Numbered from the stretch's first letter, positions 10,048 through 22,275 are shown. The stretch: 64,000 bases of DNA from Symbiodinium natans (GCA_905221605.1 CAJNDS010002127.1:37501-101500); one strand, 5' to 3'. Numbers and translations: made by a program. The notes: a model not told the origin generated them from the sequence alone.

Positions 10048-13000
10048 AGAACTATCCGTAGTTGTAGTCGTGTCTCCCAGTGGATGCTTCCAGAAAGTCC
10101 CAAGGACACATGTAAAGCGGCGAAGCCCATAAACCCTAGACTGGCTGGCTCTTAGTAGGGAATGAGGGAATGAGGTACCTTGATCATCCCTTAAAGTTAA
10201 GGGTATACATAGGGCCCTCATTTCCCCATTCCCAAGAACCAGGGGGTAGAGGCTTCCAACAACCTAAATTTTGGGTTCCTAGAGGCAGCCCGGTAACTTA
10301 CACAGTAGGTTCTGCGGGGGTTTAGGGCCAAAGCCGAAGCCTCCAAGCCTCCTTTACGTCTACCCCAAACCCTACCTAAACCCTAAACCCTAAACCCTGA
10401 ACCCTGAACCCTGAACCCTGAACCCTGAACCCTGAACCCTAAACCCTAAACCCTAAACCCTAAACCCTAAGCCCTAAACCCTGAACCTGGCAGGCCAGGC
10501 GCACGTAGCCGATGCTGAACTGCTCGACCTGACCTTGAGCATTGAAGGTGAGGCCTCAACGGCAGTCGAGCTTCCGGTGATTTGGGTTTGGGGTGTTGAG
10601 GGTTTAGGGTTTAGGGTTGAGGGTTTAGGGTTTAGGGTTTAGGTTCTAGGATGTCCCCTGAAACCCTCTGAAAAAACATATTCCTGAGTATGATCCTCTT
10701 AAACCCAATAAGGGAAGCATAGACTTACCGAGGGTTCCTTTAGGTGCAGGGATAAGGGTTCTGGGGATAAGGCCGGTCTTTTCGGTGCAGGGATTTCGAG
10801 GCTTTGGGGCTTGAGGCATCCTTGAAAAAGGAGGAGGGTTTGTATGGTTTGGACGGTGCTGGGACGGCTGACGGCGAGGGACAGGCTCTCTGCCCTGAAC
10901 TCTTCTAAATGTTCAACCCCAAAACCTAGCACCATCAAGCTGTAAACACAGAGACCCCTGACCCCGAAATCCCAAAAAACGCTGCAACCCACTTCTTCGC
11001 GACCGTTAAACCCAAAGCCCCAAAACCAAATCTGTAGTTTGCAGCGGATGTTTGGGAAGGGGAGGAGTTCAGGGCTTTGGGGCTAGGGGGCTTGGGGCGT
11101 GTTTGGGGGCTTGGGGGCTTAGGGCGAGTGAGGGTTCAGGGTCTAGCAGGCGCCAGCTAATTCCCAAACACTGCCGCTGTTGATAATGACGTTGCTGCGA
11201 TCATTCATATAACAACAAGAACAACCATATAATACGACCACAGTTATCGAAACACGGGCGTGTCCTACAATAGGGGTACCCTTTTTTATCCACCAAGCAC
11301 TCCCGAATGAGCACCCCCCCCCCCCCCCCCCCCCCCCCCCTCAATTCAAGAAAATCCCATCCAACAAACAACAGTGAGACCCGTAAGAATTGAACCCTGA
11401 GACCTGAATCCCCAACCCTAACCCTAAACCCGTGACCTCGAACCCTAAACCCTAAACCCTAAAACCCCAAACCTTAATCAGGTACCCCAAACCGAGGCGC
11501 TGCAGGACTGCGGCGGGTTCCGGAAGCGTTTCCCAGTTGGTGGCCCGAAAAGAAGCTCAGCGTCCGAGCCTAGCAAAAAGCAGTGCTTGTTGCTAAGTCA
11601 CGTGCAGGAGCTCTGAATTCCCCCTGCGCTACCTGCACTGGCAACAGAAGCACAGACAGCAATGCTGAACAACAGGATTTAGGGTTTAGGGTTTAGGGTT
11701 TAGGGTTTAGGGCATCAAAAAGTAGCGCGCAGCCAACCCGCCAACGACCCCCGACGGAAGCTCAAGTCAGCTAGTGCCAGCCTGGCACCGCATCGCCCGT
11801 GTGCGTCCCAGCACCTCTCACCTAGGCCACATCGCAGATTCAATTGAGGCATGTGTGTGTGTGTGTGCGCGCATGTGCTTAAGGAGGGGGGGGGTTCAGG
11901 AGAATGCGCATCTGACGCTTCAATGGCAGCCAAGCTGTCCGAGTTCTTTCAAAACTGCTGCTGCGGTCACCGAAGAGGGGGAGACAGTCCCGGACGCTAG
12001 GCAGGGACCTTAAACCCTAAACCCTAAACGCTAAAACCCGAAACCCTATACCCTAAACCCGAAACCCTAAACCCCCAATCCGGGACCCTAGGAAACGACC
12101 CGGAGCTTTCGGAAATCTCCAGGCCCTAAGCACTATGAGCTTCCAATGACTCCCCAGACCTGGACAGTTGCAACACCAACCCCTCAAACCTAAACCTTTC
12201 GACTGAAGTCCTTTAGGGTTTAGGGTTTAGGGTTTAGGATTTAGGGTTTAGGGTTCAGGGTTTTAAAGGGTTTAGGGGAAGCCTCTAGCAAAACGCTTTT
12301 GTTGTTGTCGATCTCTCTCTTAGCCCCAATCAACCCCGGCAAACCCGGTAAACCCTACACCCTGAGCCCGAAACCTGAAACCCGAAACCCGAAACCCGAA
12401 ACCCGAAACCCCAAACCCCAAATCCTAAACCCTAAACCCTAAACCCTGAACCCTGAACCCTAAACCCTAAACCCTGAACCCTAAACCCCAACCCCTAACC
12501 CCTAAACCCTGAACCCTAAACCCTAAACCCTAGACCCTAAAGCCTGAACCCTAAACCCCTAAACCTCAGAACCTGCTTCCTCCAACAGGGTGCTGTCCAC
12601 CACACGCGATTTGGCTCAAACGGGTCCACCCTGCGAGCCGAAGGGTTTCAGGGTTTGGGGTTTAGGGTTTAGGGTTTGGGGTTTAGGGTTTAGGGTTTGG
12701 GGTTTTAGGGTTTGGGGTTTGGGGTTTAGGGTTTTTGGTTCAGGGTTTAGGAGGGTCGACCCTGCAACACGCTAAGCCCAAAAGCACAGTACCCAGGCGT
12801 TAGGTGCCACTGGGTTTCCGGGACAGGGTATAACCCTAAACCCTAAACCCTGAACACTAAACCCTAAACCCCAAACCCTAACCCTAAACCCTAAAAGCGC
12901 GAAGCCGGGGGGGGGGGGGTCCCGCTGTCTTGACTCCCGGCCCGCACGGCTTCAGGTTGAGTGCCGACTGGCACAAGGTCTCTTTTTGAATCACTTCTGG

Positions 13001-13904
13001 AGCCGAGGTGTTTCGGACTTAGGTTTAGGGTTTGAAGATGCTTAAGGTTTAGGGTTTGGGGTTTTGCAGCCCAAGGATTCGTCAGCCCCAAAAACCCGCC
13101 TGAAGTGGTGAAACTCAGCTGTGGCGTCCGGGAAGGAGCCTCGGAAACTGCCCGGGGGAAGCTTTCGCGCGGATCCAGGTTCTGGCTGTAGCAGGTTTAG
13201 GGTTTAGGGTTTAGGGCGTTTGGGGTTTTAAGGGTTTTTCGGAGGTTCAGGGTTTAGGCGAGGGGCTCTGAAAGTTCAGTGTTTCAAGTGGGCTCAGGGT
13301 TCGAAGAGCTCGAACAGCGATGACTTCCCGCACCTCCCTTCGGCCTATCAATGCTTGTGCTCCGCATTGAGGGCTTTTGGGGGTTTAGGGTTTAGGTTTT
13401 AGGGTTTAGGGCTTCTGTGGATCTTTATCAAGTCTCTGGGTCACCAAAGCCCTGAACACAGGAAAGGTTCAGATTCATAAATTCAGGTTCTTTCCTGTTG
13501 CCTCCGCCTTCAGTGCTCGGTCTTTCCCACCATATCCACGTGCAGCCAGTGTGCAGAAGAAGTCCACAGAGTCACGCTGGCCATAGAAGGCCTCGCAAGG
13601 GTGACAACCCCGAACCCTGGCACTGTCAACCCAGTTCCTACTGGCGCTTCCTTTTAGGGTTTAGGGTTTAGGCTTCAGGGTTTAGGCTTTAGGGTTTAGG
13701 GTTTAGGGGAATGCCCGCCATGTACCGGCTGGTACCTTCTAAACCTGACCTTGGGAGTGGAACAAAAAGACACCGTCATGGCGCCAAACACGACGTTTGG
13801 CCCCTATTCAGGAGGGTTTTCTTGTGAAGGGGATGGAGCCCTGTAAACCCAAACCCGAAACCCTGAAACCTAAACCCTAAACCTTAAACCTTAAACCCTA
13901 AACC

Positions 13905-13957
<53 letters not shown>

Positions 13958-14267
13958 ACCCTAAACCCTAAACCCTAAACCCTAAACCCTAAACCCTAAA
14001 CCCTAAACCGATACCGGAGATTGAGGTCCCTCCGCAGAACTCGAACCGACCAGGGTTAGGGACTTGGAGGTGCAGTTCTTAACTGTACATGAGAGGCCAT
14101 GTTGTTTGCCCTAAGTTCTGGTTGTGCTTGCGGAATAGTCGAACCTTTAGGTTTCACCGGGGTTTCACCGGGGTTCAGAGTTCATAGGGTATAGGGCACA
14201 CGCTTCACAGGTGGCCTAGTCCCAAAAAAGGGGACTGAAACTCAGGCCCTGAACCCTAAATCCTGTG
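10048..14267. repeat. Telomere-like and variant arrays with unique spacers
   Basis: The main arrays are CCCTGAA/CCCTAAA at 10378-10488, TTTAGGG at 10591-10650 and 11676-11713, mixed CCCGAAA/CCCTAAA/CCCTGAA at 12339-12560, TTTAGGG/TTTGGGG at 12640-12750, and CCCTCAA followed by CCCTAAA at 13890-14008. A long poly-C tract occupies 11315-11340 and a (TG)n run 11851-11866. The unique spacers are 100-600 bp. None gave a recognisable protein. Confidence 0.55.
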
Positions 14268-14334
14268 TTTAGGGTTTAGGGTTTAGGGTTTAGGGTTTAG
14301 GGTTTAGGGTTTAGGGTTCACCCTAAACCCTAAA
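14268..14334. repeat. Head-to-head telomeric junction (TTTAGGG then CCCTAAA)
   Basis: About seven TTTAGGG units pass directly, through TTCA, into two CCCTAAA units. This orientation is what an end-to-end joining of two telomeric tracts, or an inverted duplication, would leave. Confidence 0.7.
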
Positions 14335-14462
14335 CTCAAAACCAAGCAATTGACTTGGCCTTCTTGCCTAGCGGGCCAATCACTGGCCCCACGAACTGAA
14401 AGTTGTCGGCCAGCCTCTGGGAGCCCGAAAATCCTAAACCCTGACGCTCTAAGCCCCGTTAG

Positions 14463-14581
14463 GGTCTAGGGTTTAGGGTTTAGGGTTTAGGGTTTAGGGG
14501 GTTTAGGGTGTTTAGGGTTTAGGGTTTAGGGTTTAGGGTTTAGGGTTTAGGGTTTAGGGTTTAGGGTCTAGAGTCTAGGGT
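14463..14581 (+). repeat. TTTAGGG array
   Basis: About 15 units, with a GGGG-TTTAGGGTG irregularity near 14500, end in TCTAGAG/TCTAGGG variants before unique DNA. Confidence 0.85.
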
Positions 14582-14829
14582 ATAGTCGCCCGACTTGAAG
14601 CCGTCGAGTCTGACCCACGTCACGGAGCCACGCGGCCGTTGAAGAACGACCGGCTCTTGGTACTTCCTGGACGTCTGCCGAACTCAAGCATATGCATTTC
14701 TGTATTTCACAGTGTCCATGTCCTGAAATGCAATGTTTGCATGTGTTTTCTTCTGACCACAAATACTCTTCCTTTCGTGTTGGCGCCTGCCACTGACGCC
14801 CATCCCCGTGGCCCACATTACTAGCCCGT

Positions 14830-15197
14830 ACGCATTATTTGGTATTTTGGAAATCTAAACATGTTGGACGGGAATTCACTTCTCATAGAATTATTTTCTT
14901 ATATTTTATCATCTTTTATTTGGATTAATTTATAGTTTTCATATTTGGTCTAGAGATTTATTAAGAGAACTCACTAAAAAATATGATGTCTTATTAATAA
15001 TATTTCTTGTATTCTTTTGGGTGGTTTTCTAGCTTCTGAAGCTCTACTATTTGTATCCTTCTTTTGGACATCTATTATTTATTATCTGGTCCAACTTTAG
15101 GGATGTGGCCTGGAGAAGCTTTCTATCTTCCAGATCCTTGTGAATAAACTTTTGCTAAAACACTTCTTTTATCTAATGCTGCTATATCTTTAGGAGA
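14830..15197 (+). pseudogene. cox3: Nuclear copy of mitochondrial cox3 fragment (NUMT)
   Basis: This AT-rich stretch stands out from its GC-rich surroundings. Read in shifting plus-strand frames it gives the conserved core of cytochrome c oxidase subunit 3: ...FHIWSRDLLRELT, then GGFLASEALLFVSFFWTS, then PTLGMWPGEAFYLPDPCE, a TAA, then TFAKTLLLSNAAISLGE. The order and spacing match the Cox3 helices around the WxRD..RE and SE..FF.FFW motifs. At least two frame changes (near 15020 and 15090) and in-frame stops mean it cannot encode Cox3 here. It is most simply a fragment of mitochondrial DNA inserted in the nucleus. Dinoflagellate mitochondrial genes are RNA-edited, so some stops could be unedited codons, but the frame changes are not explained that way. 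Confidence 0.8.
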
Positions 15198-16640
15198 GGC
15201 GGTACTGGTACACGGCTGCGCGCCTTCCCCGGCACATACGATTCTGTACCTTGCATCAACACGTAGCACGCTCAGAACGCGCGGATCAACTGCCTGACCT
15301 TCATGTCGGCTGTGCGACGTATACATCGAAGCTTCTCCATCCTCGAATACCTCTCTGCCCAGAAGTGAGTCGAGACTTCCACGAAGATCACGTATTTGCC
15401 GGCCGACCATTTCTCACCCGGCACTGCGGGGTCGGCTATTAAGCCATGCCTGACACGGAGGTCACACGTGTGTGCGCACGAAATGTTCACTATCAGATGT
15501 CCAACGCGCTGCAAGCAAGTCACTTGTGTGGCTTCAAAAACTCATTTCCTTCTAGCCCAAAATGGACCGTGACGTGCGTACGGGACCCGCACGCCCAGAG
15601 CACGGAAGGAGTCGATCAAGCACGTTTCGGTGAAGCGCACGTCCTCCGGGCGCGACGCAAGCAACCTCGCGAAAACATGCACTGCGAGCGCGACTGTACT
15701 GCAAAACCGCTTCCAATATTTACTTTCACGGACTGCGGATTTCGGAGGTCTTCATGTTTGTCAATTTTGAGGACGCCGCGATTTCTTGTAGGCAAGTGTT
15801 TGCGCTCTGGTCATCTCCCAGCGTCGGCGCTCGCCTCGGCCAAACGATACGCTGCACGGGAACATGCCAGTTGTCGCACCCTTCCCAAAATGAAGCAGAC
15901 AAGCTACACCACTCCGCTTGAAGGTTCTCCAGCCATGATGAGCGCGTCTTTCAGCACTTCGTCTTCATTATAGTCAGATCCGGACCTCGCGGTCCTTGTT
16001 TGTTGCTTGTAGGCAATTGTTTGCGATCTCGTCAGTCCCCAGCGTCGGCGCGTGCCTCGGCGAAACGATGCGATGCACAGGAACACGCTAATTGTTACGT
16101 CCTTCTCCAAAAAAACACACCAGACAAGCCGCACCAATCCACTCGGAGATACAGACCTTGATGTCCTTCTGCGATGGCTTGCAACACTTCGTGTTCATCA
16201 TAGCCCTTGCTTTTTGCCTCAGCTCCTTCAACGGTCAACAATGCTATTTCTGGACGCAGTCTTGTCTTCCTTGCTGGTATTAGCGACTGGCTGGCTTCTT
16301 GCACCCACCAAGTGTCGCCCTCTTCGCCTTGTTGATCTCGAAAAAGGTAAGTTTTTCGCTTATAGAATTCTGTTCTCAGCCTCTGACTGGTGTCTTCACT
16401 GTGATTGCACCGTGTGCGTCTAGGTAGGCCTTGGCATCCTCCTGCGCTCAATCCGCGATCTCTGCACGCCTGCTGCGATTCGACCCCTCGCCTCCATGCC
16501 ATATGTCTGCCCAGGCCTTCTTGCCGGATCGGACATGAAGGTTCGTCATAGCCTTCGCGCCACACGCAGAGTGTGTATATCTACGTAGTGAGCGAACGCA
16601 GTTGCAGAGCCTCACGGGGGCAAACTACTCTATCAGCTTG
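15198..16640. other. Unique region without telomere-like repeats, containing a tandem duplication
   Basis: No TTTAGGG arrays occur here. Two diverged tandem copies of about 220 bp lie at roughly 15784-15990 and 16008-16225 (shared GTAGGCAAxTGTTTGCGxTC, CCCAGCGTCGGCGC and CACTTCGTxTTCAT). On the minus strand the copies read RRRWGLTRSQTIAYKQQ and RRRWEMTRAQTLAYKKS, and also DYNEDEVLKDA and GYDEHEVLQAI, so a duplicated coding exon is possible. No family was recognised. Confidence 0.45.
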
Positions 16641-18110
16641 CAGACACGGAGCCGGCGACATTTCAGGGTTTAGGATTTAGGTTTTAGGGTTTAGAAGCCC
16701 GAAGCCCTGAACCCGGAGCCCTAAACCTTAAAACCCTGCAGGTGGGTATGCGTCTTTGAGCCGTGAGCACGAGGTAAGAAGCCCGGAGGTCTGAATTCCC
16801 AAAGCTCTGACCCTGAACTCTAAACCCATGAACCCATAAACTCATAAAGCCATAAACCCCTACACCCATAAACACATAAACCGATAAACTCATCACCCCA
16901 TAAACCCATAAACCCTAAACCTGATCCTTCTGGAACCTTGGCGTGCTTTTGGATCTGCAACCCCAAGAGGTCCAGGATGTAAGGATGTTGGGGTTGAAGG
17001 AAGGGTTTAAGGTTAGGGCTTTAGGGCTCCATTAGGGTTCAGGCTCTAGGGGTTTGGCAGGTCCAGGTCTTGAAACGGGACTCTGACGAGGAGGTACACC
17101 AGATCCAGAAATAACGATCGAGAACCCAGCTGGGCTGGCTAGTCCTGATTCTTCAACCCTCCCCCCCCCCCCCCCCCCCCCCCCCGTGCCCCAGGGCAGG
17201 GGGGCATTGGAGGCCGAACTCACTTTCGGTTTTAGGCTTTTAGGGTTTTAGGGTTTTAGGGTTTAAGGGTTTAAGGGTTTAAAGGTTTAAGGGTTTAGGT
17301 TTAGGTGCTGGTTGAGGGCGATCGGGTGGCACGAGTTCAGACGTAGTGCGCACGTTGTTCAAGAGTTAGGGCTTTGGCCTTAGCGTTTTGAACTGCTCGT
17401 GCTTGAGATATATAGGGTTCCCCCCAAAACCCAAAAACCCAAAAAGCCAAAAAGCCTAAAAGCCTAAACGCCTAAAAGCCTAAAAGCCTAAAAGCCTAAA
17501 AGCCTAAAAGCCTAAAACCCGAAAACCCTAAAACCCTAAAATCCAAACCCTAAACTCTAATCCCTAAACCCTAAACCGCTGGGTTCTGTGGGGTTCCCAC
17601 GCCACGGAGCATGCTGCCATCCCCCTCGAAGACCTTCTCAGGGGCCTCTGCAGGAGGTGCGTTCGTCTAAGCAGACCCCCAAGATCCCCTAAACCCCAAA
17701 CCCTAAACCCTAAACCCTAACCCTAAACCCTAAACCCTAAACCCTGAACCCGAAAAGCCCCAAATATACCTCCTCATAACCGAACTACCGTGTGTCAGAG
17801 GGAGTATCTTTTCGCAAGCAGACCCCCCAAGAGCCCCCCCTAAACCCTAAACCCTAAACCCTAAACCCTAAACCCTAAACCCTAAACCCTAAACCCTAAA
17901 CCCTAAACCCTAAACCATAGGCCGCCCGCGACAGGCGGCGGCCGGTACAACTGAACGCTACCGCTTCGAGATCTGCTTGCTTTGCCAAGCAGATCGAGCT
18001 TGCCACACCTGATGCATCATCCCTGCTAGCCATAGGGCACAATGTAATAATGGATTAACCCTAAACCCCCGACGCGCGACCCCGGCGGGGGAGGTCGGGC
18101 CTAAGAAGCT
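16641..18110. repeat. Telomere-like and variant arrays with unique spacers
   Basis: Holds CATAAACC-type degenerate repeats (16825-16920), a poly-C tract (17158-17185), TTTTAGGG/TTTAAGGG variants (17229-17310), an AAAAGCCT array (17436-17520) and CCCTAAA arrays at 17697-17755 and 17839-17920. No gene was recognised. Confidence 0.6.
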
Positions 18111-18808
18111 GTTGCGCCCCCGCCAGGGTTGCCCCCCACCAGGGTTGCCCCCCCCAGGGTTGCCCCCGCCAGGGTGCCCCACCAGGGTTGCCCCCATGCC
18201 CCCGCCAGGGTGGCCCAGACAGGGTTGCCCCCCGCTAGGGTTGCGCCAGGGTTGCCCCTGCCAGGGTTGCCCCCCTTGCCAGGGTTTCCCCGCCAGGGTT
18301 CGCCCCCGCCAGGGTTGCTTCCGCCAGGGTTCCCCCGCCAGGGTGCCTCTGCAGGGTTGCCCCCGCCAGGGTAGGGTTGCCCCCGTCAGGTTGCCCCTTG
18401 CCCCCGCCAGGGTTTCCCCGCCAGGCTTGCCCCCGCCAGAGTCGCCCCCGCCAGGGTTGCTTCCGCCAGGGTTCCCCCGCCAGGGTGGCCAGGGTTGCCC
18501 CCACCAGGGTTGCGCCCCCCAGAGTTGCGCCAGGATTCCCCCCGCCAGTCCTTCTCTATGAGGGGCCCTGCCAAAGTTCTCCATTACTGGCCCCGCTCCT
18601 TTGAGACTCCAGACGAAAATATATTTTGTTTATACCTCACCTTGCCCCCGCCATGGTTGCCCCCGCCAGGGTTGCCCCCACCAGGGTTGCCCCCACCAGG
18701 GTTGTCTCCGAGGTTTGCCCCCACCAGGGTTGCCTCTGCCAGGGTTGCCCCCGCCAGGGTGGCCCCGCCAGACTTGCCCCGCCAGGATGCCCCAGGGTTG
18801 CCCCCGCC

Positions 18809-19145
18809 ATTTTTCATATTTTTAATCTACATTTTCTATCTTCTAATATTCCTTTAAGGAATTCCACTAATAATAAAATAGCAGTTTTCCTTTCATTGTT
18901 ATCGGCTTCTCTTCTTTCTCACATCCAGATAATGCATTAGAAGCATGTGGATGACTTACTCCTTTACATATCGTACCTGAATGGTATTTCTTATGCCAAT
19001 ATGCTATGTTAAAAGCTGTACCATTTAAAAATGCAGGATTCATTTTCTTATTTACTTCTTTCTTCATCCTTTACTTTATGAGAAGTCTTTCAATGTCATT
19101 CTATTTTATAATTAAGACGTCCAGTAGATTTAACGGTATTTATCG
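18809..19145 (+). pseudogene. cob: Nuclear copy of mitochondrial cob (cytochrome b) fragment (NUMT)
   Basis: This AT-rich stretch reads, on the plus strand, HPDNALEACG-stop-LTPLHIVPEWYF (18921-18990) followed by LCQYAMLKAVPFKNAGFIF. PEWYF is the signature of the C-terminal half of cytochrome b at the quinol-oxidation site, and the preceding HPDN is also conserved. The stop is TGA (18952-18954) where the family has Trp. Trp TGG could be restored from TGA by A-to-G editing, common in dinoflagellate mitochondria. Upstream (18809-18915) the similarity is weak and frame-shifted. After about 19090 it reads FMRSLSMSFYF and then fades. Both flanks are 15-bp GCCAGGGTTGCCCCC repeats, so the fragment landed inside that array. 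Confidence 0.88.
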
Positions 19146-19530
19146 CAACCCCGCCGGGTTGCCCAGTTTTACCCCTGCCAGGGTTGCCCCCACCACGGTT
19201 CCCCCCGCCGAGTTAGGGTTGGGGTTGCCCCGCCAGGGTTGGACCAGGGTGACATTGCCCTCGCCGGGTTGCCCCGTCAGGGTTCCACGCCTCCTCACGT
19301 CGCCTACTCAGGAATTGTGCACCTTCTCTGCGACGGCCCTGCCCACCTCGTCCTCCTCGCGCGCTGGCGAGGCTTCGTCGTCCTTCTCTATGAAGTTTTG
19401 TTTAGTTGCGGAGCAGGGCTTCAAGTGCCATATGGGCCCCAGATGCTTGAAGGGCCCTGTCTAAGTTCCCATTACTAGTCGCCCCCGCCAGGGCCCCGCC
19501 AGGGTTGCCCCCGCCAAGGTTGACATATAC

Positions 19531-19544
<14 letters not shown>

Positions 19545-19566
<22 letters not shown>

Positions 19567-19580
19567 GAAAAAAAAAAAGA
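19545..19580. repeat. (AT)n-(AG)n microsatellite
   Basis: A short TATATA run passes into AGAGAG and then poly-A between two blocks of the 15-bp minisatellite. Confidence 0.8.
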
Positions 19581-20189
19581 GTATTTTTTTTACAAAGAAA
19601 CCTCGCCTTGCCCCTTGCAGGGTTGCCCGTGCCAGGGTTGCCCCCCCCAGGGTCGCCCCCGCAGGGGTTGCCCCCGCCAGGGCTGCCCTTGGGTTGCCCT
19701 TGCTATTGGCAGCGTTGCCCCCGCCACACCCCGCCAGGGTTGCCGCCCGCCAGGGTTGCCCCCCGCCGGCCCTTGCGCGACCCCGGTGGGGAGGCCGGGC
19801 CCAAGACGCGCGACCCCAGCGTAGGAGGTCCTGCCAAAAAAAGACCAGGCTGGCTTGCGCCAGCGGTGGCCGGCCTTGAGCGCTTGGCACTCGCCATTCT
19901 GCCATATGAATGAGCTTGGGTCCGGAATTGGGCTTGAGGGTGCCTTAAACACAGTATGGGTGAAACAGATTGTCCCGCTCTCTGTTGATCCAGGAAAGTG
20001 TAGGCTCAAGCAACACGCCCCCCCCCCCCAGCGGGGAGACTCGAGAAGTAAGCCCCCTTGATAGGGGGGCCGTGGAGGGGACCGCTCTAAACCCGAAACA
20101 GGCGGTAGCTTGGGTGGCTGGGGTGGGATCCGCTGCGCCGAGGCGGCCCGACCCGCCACCACTCCCTGGCGCGGGTGGGACCGCGGCAA

Positions 20190-20296
20190 CCCTAAACCCT
20201 AAACCCTAAACCCTAAACCCTAAACCCTAAACCCTAAACCCTAAACCCTAAACCCTAAACCCTAAACCCTAAACCCTAAACCCTAAACCCTAAACC
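20190..20296 (-). repeat. CCCTAAA array, ~15 perfect units
   Basis: This is an uninterrupted heptamer array, followed by unique DNA and a poly-C tract at 20308-20330. Confidence 0.9.
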
Positions 20297-20397
20297 CGAG
20301 AAGCCCCCAAAACCCCCCCCCCCCCCCCCCCTTAACAGCGAGTTAGAAAGTCGGGACAGCAAGCTCAACCCGCAACCATAGATGGCACGGCTACTTC

Positions 20398-22200
20398 CCT
20401 AAACCCTAAACCCTGAACCCTAAACCCTGAACCCTAAACCCTAAACCCTAAACCCTACAAAGCACCTCGGTCACCAGGAACTTCTTTGCGAGCCTGATGA
20501 GGTCCTGGTTCAAGCCAGGTTTAGGGTTTACGGTCTAGGGGTATGCTTCTCTGACTAGTGATGATACCACGTTTCTTGCAACTGCTCTTCTTCTTGCTAG
20601 TCTCGTGAATAGCGGATGCTGGTTTATTGAAAGGTTCGGGGTTGGATGATCGCCAGATCAAGAGGTCCAATCAGCTTTGGCAACAAAAAGTCCAGGCAAC
20701 GACTGCAGCCCTAAACCCTAAACCCTAAACCCTAAACCCTAAACCCTAAACCCTAAACCCTAAACCCTAAACCCTAAACCCTAAACCCTAAACCCTAAAC
20801 CCTAAACCCTAAACCCTAAACCACTAGGCCACTCTGTCATCCCTTTCTTCGGGCCCTTAGCCCCAAACATTTGGGCCTCTGGGACAAAAACCCCACAACT
20901 CCAACCCCTCCCCCCTCAACCCAAGAACTGCCAAAGCCCCAAACCCCTTGAACTCCTTTCCTCCATGCCCCGCCCGTTACAAGATCTCAGGGCCCCGAAA
21001 CCCTGTTCTGATTATTAAGGCCCCTATATTGGGGCTGGGCCCTAAACCCTAAACCCTAAACCCTAAACCCTAAACCCTAAACCCTAAACCCTAAACCCTA
21101 AACCCTAAACCCTAAACCCTAAACCCTAAACCCTAAACCTTCTGGTTTGGAGGGATCCTTCGGTGAGATTGGAAAGTCGCTGGCGGCGAAGAGCGCTTCT
21201 TCATCGACCATGTGGCGCCTTACCCACACGCAAGGGGGTTTAGGGTTTAGGCTTTAGGGTTTAGGGTTTATGGTTTAGGTGCGTGGGTTTGGGGATGTAT
21301 TTAGGGTTTTCTCCTGCGCAGGTACAACAAGGAATTACGTGCGAGTAGTAGGTTTAGGGTTTAGGGTTGAGGGTTGAGGGTTGAGGGTTTAGGGTTTAGG
21401 GTTTAGGGGTAATAGGCACGACTCAGGTCCGTGTTCATCACGTATCATTGTGGCCAAGAGGAGATGTGGTTTAGGGCTTATAGGCTTACAGGGCTTGCAT
21501 GGCTTAAAACCCTAAACCCTAAACCCTAAACCCTAAACCCTAAACCCTAAACCCTAAACCCTAAACCCTAAACCCTAAACCCTAAACCCTAAACCTTATT
21601 GCGGGTGCACTCAGAGCTGCGGCTGTTAGCGCCTTTTTGCACCCCAGAACCTTGAACACGAGATCAAGAAGTTAAGTAACCATAAGGCGCCGATGCCGCG
21701 GAGCGTGGGTCTGGTTCACGCGCACTGCCATCCTTCCCTAGGGTTTAGGGCTTAGGATTTCGGTTTCTGTCTTTGCCTGACTCCTTTTCCTTTTGCGAGC
21801 GAAGTCAATTGATCACTCTTGTTTTCCTCCCCCCAAAGGCCTTGTCCCTGAATACCCTCAATGCCCAAGATGTCCTTCGTACCTTCAATGCCCTAAAGTA
21901 AATACCCTATCATGCCCTCATACCCCCGAAATGCCCTCAGCCCGATGAACAACCCTAAACCCTGGACCTGAAACCCTAAACCTTAAATCAGTTACCCTAA
22001 ACCCTAAACCCTGAACCCTGAACCCTAAACCCTAAACCCTAAACCCTAAACTATAAACCCTAAACCCTAAACCCTAAACTATAAACCCTAAACCCTAAAC
22101 CCTAAACTCTAAACCCTAAACCCTAAACCCTAAACACTAAACCCTAAACCCTAAACCCTAAACCCTAAACCCTAAACCCTAACCCTAAACCCTAAACCCT
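20398..22200. repeat. Dense group of CCCTAAA arrays
   Basis: Arrays occupy 20398-20458, 20709-20822, 21042-21139, 21508-21596 and 21995-22200, with a TTTAGGG/TTGAGGG array at 21355-21407. Spacers of 100-400 bp are unique. The one after 22200 is open on the minus strand (SQERFEDTPEYAAFARSD) and may be an exon. No family was recognised. Confidence 0.75.
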
Positions 22201-22275
22201 AGCTGTCCGACCTGGCGAAGGCAGCGTACTCCGGCGTGTCCTCGAATCGCTCCTGCGAGGGGCAGCTATCCGGGA

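Larger units (their letters stand above)
18110..19775. repeat. Degenerate 15-bp minisatellite (GGGTTGCCCCCGCCA)n in several blocks
   Basis: Imperfect copies of GGGTTGCCCCCGCCA fill about 18112-18560, 18645-18808, 19150-19300, 19483-19520 and 19610-19775. All frames stay open because the period is a multiple of three, which yields long Pro/Gly-rich pseudo-proteins on both strands. These are repeat artefacts, not genes. A mitochondrial fragment splits the array at 18809-19145. Confidence 0.8.

Noticed and set aside
18112-18857. Long Pro/Gly-rich open frames on both strands
   Set aside because: They arise because the 15-bp minisatellite period is divisible by three; all frames are open and no domain is present.
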